This document shows positions 57,001 through 64,000 of a stretch of 64,000 nt of DNA, in pieces; within the stretch, counting starts at the first letter, position 1; every line of letters begins with the position of its first letter. The translations under genes were made by a program, and so were the position numbers. Under the pieces are notes generated by a model. The model saw nothing but the letters and a program-made list of their open reading frames with translations, did not search any database and was not told the DNA's origin. The DNA is from Geosiphon pyriformis. Taxonomy: Eukaryota; Glomeromycota; Glomeromycetes; Archaeosporales; Geosiphonaceae. The stretch covers positions 755,202-819,201 of the forward strand of contig JAAOMT010000328.1 of NCBI GenBank assembly GCA_016748015.1, written 5' to 3'.

Positions 57001-58673
57001 TGGCTGGGATGGTGAAGATTTTTTTGGGCAATAAGCTTTCTTTGGTGAACAACCTCCCCACTGCATTTTGTAGTCCTGGTCATTTTTTGTTGTTCTTTAT
57101 TCTTGGAAAGTCTCTGTATTTTGACTTGGTCAAATCTCTTAGACGCTTTGGTGTCACTTTTGGTGATCAGCTTTTTGATAAAAAAGATGTTTTGTTGGAT
57201 TGGAAAACTTTTTGTTGTTGGAAGAGATTGGATCTGCGTGGCCCTGTGCCTCATTGGTTCTTGGTTTCTTCAGAGTTTTTGAAAAGTCAGGGTTGTTCAT
57301 TTTCTGGTTTTATTGACTCTGCGGAAAAGATTGGTTTGGACATTTTAGAGTCTGGAGAATTTTTTGTGGTAATAGATAGATTGCATGACATTTGGTTAGG
57401 CTTTTTTGAAGTTTTTACAGATGAGTCTTTGAGGAATACAGGCTCTGCTGAGGTCACCTGTGGTGCTGCTGCATACTTTTCAGTCTTGGATAAAAGCATT
57501 GGTATTGCTGTTAATGGCCTTTTGTTATCTACTATGGCCGAATTGCAGACTGTTACTTTGGCTTTGGAATGTGTTCCTTCTTCAAGTACTGTGGTGTTAC
57601 ATCTTGACAGCCAGGCTGCTATTGACGCATGTATGTCTGAGATGTCTTTGGTCACCCCTGATTTCCGTAATCAATGCTGGCTGAAGAGGCATTATATTTT
57701 CAATTTGGTCAGAGATAAGGATCTTAGTGTGAGTTGGGTTAAGGTAAAAGGCCACTTTGGAATTCCTGGTAATGTGGAAGCTGACTTGGCTGCTGAGGCT
57801 GTCTCTGGATCTCCCTTTTCCCTTTGTGCCAATGTGCATGAACATTTTTTGGTTGCTGAGAATGTCGCTATTTCTGGTAATGCCCATCATTTTGTTAGGA
57901 ATATTTTTCGGTCTGTTTGTTCTGCTCATTGGGAAGCTGGGCCTGGTTGTGATGTGGTTCCAGATGTGATAATTGGTTGCATAGACTGGGTTGTCATGGC
58001 AAAGGTGTGGCATCCTGATTCTCATATGCTCACTGAATTTACTAGCTGGGTGTCCTCAACACTTCGCACTTATATTATGAAGGCTGTGCACAGAAGATTA
58101 CTGGTGGTGGTGAGAAAAAGGTTGTATGATAAGTGCTACCCTAGTGTATTATGTTTGTTTTGTGGTGGAGTGGAGTTCTCTAACCATGCTTTTACTTGTG
58201 TTTATGAGTCTGGCATTCATGGTGAAATTTTGGCTGAGGCTTCTGCCCATTGGTCAGCTTTGGCTGACGGTTCCCTTGCTTCTGCTGTGTTGTGAGTTTT
58301 GTCTCAATGTTCTATTGATGTTGGGTTGTACACTCTGGTTTGCAAAGGGTTTGTGCTGAGGGAGTGGTATGAGGAAGCTTGCAGTATTTTTGAGAATAGA
58401 AAGGTGGCAGCTACTCAGATTATTGATTATGTCAGGTTCGTGGTTGAGTTACATCGTGCTAAAGTGTGATTGGCTAGGGCCAGCCACCGGGTGGTGATGG
58501 AGAAAGCTGGTCTGGTTTGTGACAGTGGTATTGTTTCTGGGCTCTCTCATGGTGTGTCTTCAGTTTTGTCTGATGATATTGTAAAATTGCTTGGTGTGGC
58601 CAATTCTTTTGCTGTTAGCTTTGGTCATCGGAAGCCTTATTGTTTTTTTTCTGGTCTGGGTGGCAGTGTGTAG
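54006..58673 (+). pseudogene. LINE ORF2 polyprotein (APE endonuclease, RT, RNase H), nonsense-riddled
   Basis: About 1,555 codons in one frame. Endonuclease: WKFATCNIQDMN, FFITKTKL (the catalytic Glu position is Lys), VILGGDFNENG and FFDTDHRAVVV. RT: GKAAGLSGVSNEL, VSMIPKPYDWDG, LVLQDMQKAYDSVGW and the active site FVDDTIWVG. RNase H: FEVFTDESL, HLDSQAAIDAC and SWVKVKGHFGIPGNVEADLA. C-terminal CLFCGGVEFSNHAFTC is a Cys/His knuckle. Internal stops: TAA 55602, TAG 56139, TAG 56166, TAG 56343, TAG 56661, TGA 58293 and TGA 58467. No frameshift was needed. The start ATG overlaps the ORF1 stop (ATGA). Confidence 0.9.
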
Positions 58674-59186
58674 GTTATTATTGGTGTATAGTGTTGTCTT
58701 GTCTGGCCTGAGTGGCTAGCCACATGTAGAAAGTGTGTGAGTTGCGTTGTTACTGGAGGTTTTTGGTCTCTTTTCTATAATGTTGTTGATACTTATTTGC
58801 TGTGAATTCACGTTTTCTGGATGTGGTTGAACCTCTAGTAACTGAATTTATCTTCAAATTATCTCCTATAATTTGAACTGCTGGGCTTATAAGTGGAATG
58901 GCCAATTCTTTGCCAGTTACTTTATGTAGTTACATTGTAGTAAACGTCAACTCTTTCCCAGGAATTGCTTGTCTGGAAGCTTACTAAAATGTATAGTTAC
59001 TTTGCTGTGAAAGTCAACTCTTCTACAGAAATCTTGTCTGTAGGCTACCCTAATGATTATAATAAGAAAAGAAAAGAAAAATAAAAGAAATGTAAAAGAA
59101 ATAGAATTTTGTCAAGGGAAACGTTTTCTATCCAGGCCTGGAGTCACTAACAGTTTACTGAAATTGGTAGCTAATCAATTTTGAAA
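58674..59186 (+). other. LINE 3' UTR, A-rich tail and short spacer before the LTR
   Basis: Non-coding. The 3' UTR proper runs to about 59060 and contains two similar blocks, TAGTTACATTGTAGTAAACG... and TAGTTACTTTGCTGTGAAAG..., an internal duplication of about 50-60 bp. An A-rich tail follows, and then about 85 bp that is also conserved in the decayed copy. Confidence 0.6.
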
Positions 59187-59360
59187 TGTTAGTTGGGTTT
59201 TGGGGATTTTCCAAGTACAATAATTAAAGAATTTGGTTTTTCAAATTATTTGATATTTATTTCTTTTTGTGTGTATAGGAACAGTTTTAAGAGATAAATC
59301 TAAAGTAAGATACATTTTCTCGAAGAGAAAAGCTCTTCTTTTATACAACTTGTCGTAACA
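59187..59360 (-). repeat. Candidate 3' LTR of the gypsy element
   Basis: The segment begins TGTTAG and ends GTAACA, giving a 5-bp terminal inverted repeat TGTTA/TAACA. Read on the minus strand it starts TGTTACGACAAGTTGTATAA with a TATA-like TATAAAAG, as expected for an LTR promoter. It lies beyond the end of the gypsy coding region in the right orientation for a 3' LTR. The 174-bp length is short. The matching 5' LTR would be beyond 64000, so identity is not proven. Confidence 0.5.
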
Positions 59361-59694
59361 CTATTCTATGAACTTGAACTTTGCTATTTTCTACAATTTT
59401 GCTGAACTAAAGATACATTTCGGCAAACTACAAATTATTTCTGCGAACTATTAGATATTTCGGTGAACTATCAATTATTTCGGTGAATTTCTATAAATTT
59501 CGGCGAACTTTTGAATGTTACATAGTTCAGGGTATTGCATGATTGATCATCGCAATTAGGTTACATTTGTGTTGTGTACAATTTGGGTTATTAATTAAAT
59601 GATAATTTCGGATATTCTTTGCTAATGTAATAAGTGATAATTTGAAACAATAATATATGCTAATTAATGATAGGAATTATGAGATAGTTTTATG
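59361..59694 (-). other. Gypsy 3' untranslated segment with short direct repeats
   Basis: Contains five or more imperfect repeats of a unit like TTTCGGYGAACTA (59415-59510), for example CATTTCGGCAAACTAC, ATTTCTGCGAACTATT and ATTTCGGTGAACTATC. The decayed copy near 50320-50410 retains them as TTTTGTTAAACTAC-type units. Confidence 0.55.
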
Positions 59695-60414
59695 CTAAAT
59701 GATATCTCTAATTTCGTCTGGTAACATAACCTCCTTCTCAAGACTGAGCTTCATCGAAGTCCAAGTACTGTCTGTTATTTCCAGATAATAATCCAAAATT
59801 ATTGAAGAAATTTGGTCTGAAAATTGTTGAAATTTCAGTTTTGTGAGCTTTCCAATGTATTGAATCTTCAAAGGTTGAAAAATTGGGTTTTGTAGTACGT
59901 TTTCACAAGTGTGGAATAGATCATAAAGTCTAAGAGCAGCTCTAAGCCTATAGTGACTGTTTGTTAATCCAGCTGTTGTCTTGAATTCGTTGTGGAGTTG
60001 TTTCTGAATAGCTTCTTTTGTGAGGTTTGCTGTTGTAAGTTCCAGTTTCTGTTCGTAGAGTGTTTTTCCAATGTGAAAATATCTATAGATTGGAAGATAT
60101 TCAGTGTTTTCCTCATTGAGACACAGTTGAAGTTTTTGTTGACTTGTAGTATTTAGTGGGATACTAATCGGAGTGAGCATTAGGTTTTCTTTTAAAGCAA
60201 GCTTTAAAAGTTCTGGCAGGTGAATTCCAGTATAACTTCTTGTGTTCTTTTTATATGGGTGATATTTTCGTGAATTTGGGGCTAAATTTATAACTACTTC
60301 TGTTTGGGTATAATTTATGTGGTTTCCAGTAACAGTAATGGATAATTCGGGTATTGTTTTTAAAGCTAACATTAGTTTTTGGGATAATTGTTGAATGTTT
60401 TGAGGAATAGTCAT
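59695..60414 (-). CDS. Extra 3' ORF of the gypsy element, unknown function
   Basis: An uninterrupted 239-residue frame from ATG 60414 downstream of integrase, in the place where env or accessory genes sit in some LTR elements. It starts MTIPQNIQQLSQKLMLALKT and includes SRKYHPYKKNTRSYTGIHLP, LPIYRYFHIGKTLYEQKLEL and NSHYRLRAALRLYDLFHTCE. No signal peptide, membrane segment or zinc motif is visible, so it is not an envelope protein. Unlike pol it carries no stop codon. I do not recognise a family. Confidence 0.7.
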   Translation of the reverse strand: MTIPQNIQQLSQKLMLALKTIPELSITVTGNHINYTQTEVVINLAPNSRKYHPYKKNTRSYTGIHLPELLKLALKENLMLTPISIPLNTTSQQKLQLCLNEENTEYLPIYRYFHIGKTLYEQKLELTTANLTKEAIQKQLHNEFKTTAGLTNSHYRLRAALRLYDLFHTCENVLQNPIFQPLKIQYIGKLTKLKFQQFSDQISSIILDYYLEITDSTWTSMKLSLEKEVMLPDEIRDII

Positions 60415-60528
60415 TATAAGCACTTGAAAAAATAAAAATTTATTTTTGGTTTATGGGTTTTTATGTTATTTTTGTTTTGTTTTTGTGAGATTGTTCTAAA
60501 TTATAAGAGAATAACTAGTAAAATTAAA

Positions 60529-61914
60529 TTAAGTGTTCAGGTTGGAAGGTTGTTCAATGACAACTATTGGTTCTAAGTTTCGGGGAATATCTTCAGGACT
60601 GATCAAAGAGGAATGTGTACCAATTTGTGGAATTAATGGTTCAGGATTGTTTCTGGAATGATAGTGTTTCAAACAATCTCCATGTGCAACTTTTGCTAGG
60701 ATTTTGTCATCAAGTCTTAGCTTGTATGATCCATTGCCTAGAACTTTATGAATAAAGAATGATCTATCCCATTTATTTTCAAATTTTCCACTCCATTGTT
60801 TTTCAGCTTTAGTTCTGTGTAAGAGAACTTTGTTTCCAATTTTGAATTTATTGGTGACTAAAGGCAATTTGTCATCATGCCGTTTTTTTTGTTGAGCTTG
60901 AGAGTGTTCAATATGGGTGGTTGCTATTTGTCGTTTTCCTTCCAATATGCTAAGCAGAGTGTAGACTCTTCGCTGAAGCATTTCTTGAAAATTGTTTTCA
61001 TCGATCGGTTGTGCTGGGTATGTTTCCACTGTGAAACTAATTGGTAATGTTGCCATCCTTCCATAAGTTAAATCAAATGGTGTGTGTTTCGTGGTATCTT
61101 GTTTTAATGTCCTATATGCTAGTAATACTGATGAAATAAAGAGATCCTATTCTTGCCCAAAATCGGTTGAGACTTTGGCTAATGAATCACACAATGTTCT
61201 GTTAAAACGTTCCACAAGTTCATTTGTTTGTGGATGGTAGGGCGAAGACAGAGGTCTTTTGACACTGAATCGTTCACAAATTTTTTGTATCAGGTTGTTT
61301 ACAAAGTGTGTTCCCTGATCAGATAAAAGTTCAATTGGACATCCATGTCTATAAATGATGTCTTCGTAGATGAAATTTGCTACTGATTTTGCATCTGCTT
61401 GTTGAATGGCTCTGGCTTCAGGCCATTTAGTAAAATAGTCTACAGCTACTGCAATATAATGGTTTCCTTGAGTGGTGATAGATAGTGGTCTGACTAAATC
61501 GATACCAACTTTGTCAAAAGGCTGTCCAACTTTGATTGGATTTAAAGGTTCCATAGAGCGAATTCCTCCTCTTCTTTGACAACTATCACAAGATTCGACA
61601 TATTTATGAATGTCTTTTCTCATTCGAGGCCAAAAGTAGTATTCTAGTGTTCTTTGGGGGGTGCTATCTTTTCCGAAGTGTGCTGATGAAGGATCTGAGT
61701 GCATATTGTATAAAATGGTCTCTTTTTCCTGTTTTTGTATTAATCTGAGTGGTTTGGTTGGGTTTTTGAAATTTCGATGATAGATAATGTTGTTGTGTAG
61801 AAAATATTGTTTGGCTTGTTGTTGTAACTGATGTTTTTCGTCTGGGGACCAATCTGTTGGGATTGTTAATGTCTCCAAATATTGTTTGAAATTGTTGTAG
61901 TTTTCAGGATTCAT
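60529..61914 (-). pseudogene. Gypsy integrase
   Basis: The zinc-binding HHCC domain is visible (HSDPSSAHFG, then CDSCQRRG). The catalytic core has VGIDLVRPL and VAVDYFTKWPEARA, LSDQGTHFVNN, and PYHPQTNELVERFNRTL for the DDE triad. The C-terminal part includes KFKIGNKVLLHRTKAEKQWS and GSYKLRLDD, a typical SH3-like tail without a chromodomain I can see. A TAG at about 61147-61149 (GQE*DLF) splits the frame, one transition from TGG. Confidence 0.85.
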
Positions 61915-62059
61915 TGTTTGTTGTTTTGATGCTGTTAATTCAAATGGGTGTTGGTTTTGTTTTCTAATCTTGCCTCATTCTTGAGAGACAATCAACGTTG
62001 GTGTGGAGTTTTCCTGGTTTGTGGTATACAATGTATTGATAATTAGCTAAAAATCCTGT

Positions 62060-63220
62060 TCATTGGGTTTGTTTTGCGTTCAGCTGGGTGTTTTTGTTTT
62101 GAAGCCATTTAAGTCCAATATTATCAGTGATAATATCAAATTCTTTGGGTCTAAGGTAAAGGTTGAAGTGATGTAGGGCCCAAATTACTGCTGTGGTTTC
62201 TAATTCTGTTGCGGAGTAGTTCTTTTTGGCTGGCTTTAATGTTCTACTAGCATAAGCAATTACTCGCTCATTTCTATTGTCATCTAACTGTAATAAGATG
62301 GCACCAAAGGCAGTATAAGAGGTGTCAGTTGCTAACCAGAATTGGTTGCTGAAATCTGGGTAGGCAAAAATTGGAGCTGTTGTGAGTTTTTCTTTAAGTA
62401 TCTCGAAGGCATTTTGGTGTTCTTCTGTCCATTTGTATTCGACATTTTTAGTAGTAAGCTGGTTGAGGGGTTTTGCAATTTCTAAAAATCTTTTGATAAA
62501 TTTTCGGTAATAGGATGATAATCTAATAAATTCTCTTAATTCTGTGGTATTTTGTGAAGTCTTGAAGTTCTTGACAGTACTGATTTTTCTGGGGTCTGGT
62601 TTAATTCCATCTTTGCTAACAATGTGACCAAGAAAAGTTAAACTTGTTTTTCCAAAGTAGCATTTTTCAATGTTCAGTTTCAATCCTGCTTTCCATAATC
62701 ATTGAAAAACTTCTTGCAGGTGGATTAAATGTAGCTTGAAAGATGATGAATAAACATCAGTGTCATTGAGATAAACTACTACTGATTTCCAAAGGAGGCC
62801 TTTGTAAACAACATCCATGAGTCTTTGGAATGTTGCTGGTGCATTGCATAATCCAAAAGGCATTACATTGAATTCGTAATTTCCTCCTTGAGTGGTGAAT
62901 GCTGTTTTGGGGCGGTCTTTGAGATCCATAGCAACTTGCCAGTATCCACTCTCCAAATCTAATGTTGAAAAGTATTTGGACTTTCCAAGGGCATCTAACA
63001 TGTCATTAATTCGGGGAAGAGAGTAGGCATCCCCAATGGTGACACTGTTGAGTTGTTGGTAATCAACACAAAATTGTATCTTTCCATTTTTCTTTTTAAC
63101 TAGGACCACAGGTGAGGCCCATGGGCTCATTGATGGTTGAATAAGCCCATTGTTAAGCATCCGTTGTACTTCTTCTCGGATAAATTGGTGACTTTCTGGG
63201 GCAACTCGGTAGGCTTGTTG
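62060..63220 (-). pseudogene. Gypsy reverse transcriptase and RNase H
   Basis: RT motifs: MLNNGLIQPSMSPWASPVVL, VKKKNGKIQFCVDYQQLN, STLDLESGYWQVAM, FNVMPFGLCNAPATFQRLM and the active site VVYLNDTDVYSS, where the first Asp of DD is Asn. After a TGA (62696-62698, from CGA) the RT thumb and RNase H continue: CYFGKTSLTFLGHIVSKDGI, FWLATDTSYTAFGAIL, KNYSATELETTAVIWALHHF and EFDIITDNIGLKWLQ. A further TGA (62060-62062, from TGG) follows. Confidence 0.88.
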
Positions 63221-64000
63221 TTACCTTGGTTTGGCATCTCCTGTATAGATTTGGTGTTGAACCAAATCAGTTTTTCCTAAGTCATTGTTGTTTTTGGTGA
63301 AGATGTCAGCAAATTCTGCAATTAGCTCTTTGAGCTGGGTCTGTTGTTGTGGTTCAAGTTGTCCTATGTTGATTCGAGATAGTTTTTCCATGACAACATG
63401 GTAGTTTTCAGAGCTGGGGTTTGGATTGGTTTTTGGTATTGAATGTCCAATAATTTCAGAGAAATCGGGAACTATTTGGGGTAATTCTTGTTGAAATATA
63501 TTACTGTGAATAACTCCAATTTTTAAATTATTTAATAAAATTATGAGGTAATTATTGGGGTTGTAAAAAGTAACTCGGACTTTCTTTGTTCCTTCTGGAA
63601 TATAAATGTTTGGGATTGAAATATTATGTTCCAAGCAGACTTGTTCATTGGACTCAAAAATTTATTGTGTGGTTGTTGACTTTGGGCAGGTGTAGATTTC
63701 CGGATGTTCTCCAAAGGGTGAGATAGTAATCAGTTGTGGAAGTCTGAGAATCTGGTGGGATTCGTTCTGTGTGTTAAGAGCTATATTAACTGGAACTGTG
63801 AATCGTCCAGTTGAACCAAAACCTTGGGTTTCTCTATTGTTTTTTCCTAATTGTTTTCTTTGATTGACTAGTTGCAAACCCAAAATGTTGATTAAGAGTA
63901 GGTAAATAGCTTGGGCAATTTTTTCAGCATGTTCAATCTTGAATGGTTTGTCAGTTTCATTTTGAAGCATCACTGTTATGTCTCCAGTATATTCAGCATC
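63221..64000 (-). pseudogene. Gypsy dUTPase-like domain and linker upstream of RT
   Basis: At the window edge the frame reads DAEYTGDITVMLQNETDKPF, then IEHAEKIAQAIY, then NRETQGFGSTGRFTVPVN. These match dUTPase motif 3 (ID-x-DY-x-G...N), motif 4 (G-x-x-IAQ) and motif 5 (RG...GFGSTG), the RG of motif 5 being RE here. A linker follows (MEHNISIPNIYIPEGTKKVR, EPQQQTQLKELIAEFADIFT) up to RT. Stops at 63662 (CAA to TAA) and 63221 interrupt it. The N-terminal dUTPase motifs lie outside the window. Confidence 0.75.

Larger units (their letters stand above)
51990..59100 (+). mobile_element. LINE (non-LTR) retrotransposon with APE endonuclease, RT and RNase H; inactivated
   Basis: ORF1 (52142-54009) and ORF2 (54006-58673) are followed by a 3' UTR ending in an A-rich tail (AAGAAAAGAAAAGAAAAATA, about 59063-59095). 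The element is nearly full length and structurally well preserved, but every coding region carries nonsense changes. Its 3' UTR is found again, decayed, at 2425-2520, 49790-49980 and 50700-50920. Ends are approximate; no target-site duplication was identified. Confidence 0.88.
59187..64000 (-). mobile_element. Ty3/gypsy-type LTR retrotransposon, partial, inactivated
   Basis: Order on the minus strand from the window end: dUTPase-like domain, linker, reverse transcriptase, RNase H, zinc-binding and DDE integrase, an extra 3' ORF, candidate LTR. Gag and 5' LTR would lie beyond 64000. Several in-frame stops and at least one frameshift (near 61965) inactivate it. The RT active site reads YLND instead of YLDD. 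Confidence 0.88.

Overview
This is a eukaryotic, intron-rich, very AT-rich window. I read it as an early-diverging fungus, most likely an arbuscular mycorrhizal fungus (Glomeromycotina, Rhizophagus-like). The reasons are short GT-AG introns, a fungal gene set (COX15, UPF0390-type protein, a 2OG-Fe(II) oxygenase, a relic of the expanded Glomeromycotina-type protein kinases), genes retained from deep opisthokont ancestry (a GEMIN6 homologue, a TMEM42 homologue, a BK/Slo-like channel), and a LINE whose ORF1 I recognise from that group. The taxon is an inference from recall, not from a search.

Layout. 1-4850 is an AT-rich transposon graveyard: an LTR-like repeat with a 12-bp minisatellite, then a badly decayed LINE 3' half, then featureless AT-rich DNA. 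4979-13644 is a gene island: RanBP1, a 2OG-Fe(II) oxygenase, a kinase relic, TAF9, COX15 (heme A synthase) and GEMIN6. 13645-16537 is a microsatellite-rich spacer. 16538-19382 holds beta-tubulin and a small UPF0390-type protein. 19560-20990 is a second AT-rich block. 21344-46846 is the main gene island: CTR9 (Paf1 complex), a BK-like potassium channel with an unusual pore signature, mitochondrial isoleucyl-tRNA synthetase, the largest TFIIIC subunit (TFC3-like), TMEM42, and a single-exon protein with about ten Myb/SANT repeats. 46950-52140 is a third AT-rich block made at least partly of decayed copies of the elements that follow. 52142-59100 is a nearly full-length but inactivated LINE, and 59187-64000 is a Ty3/gypsy-type element on the minus strand running out of the window.

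The genes do not form one pathway. Several act in RNA-polymerase-linked processes (TAF9, CTR9, TFC3, GEMIN6), and several have an ATCACATGAT-like or CACGTG-like box upstream.

The main system-level observation is how the transposons are inactivated. The 4.67-kb LINE ORF2 keeps one reading frame with no frameshift but carries seven internal stops; six are one C-to-T or G-to-A transition from CAG, CGA or TGG, and the seventh (TAA) needs one transition from CAA or two from TGG. Catalytic residues in the LINE and gypsy elements are hit the same way. The AT-rich blocks contain older copies of the same sequences in which this process has run nearly to completion. This is a RIP-like or methylcytosine-deamination-like signature and probably explains how much of the AT-rich compartment formed. 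A perfect 19-bp Tn5 mosaic end at 39-57 is a sequencing-library artefact, so the first ~60 bases should not be trusted.
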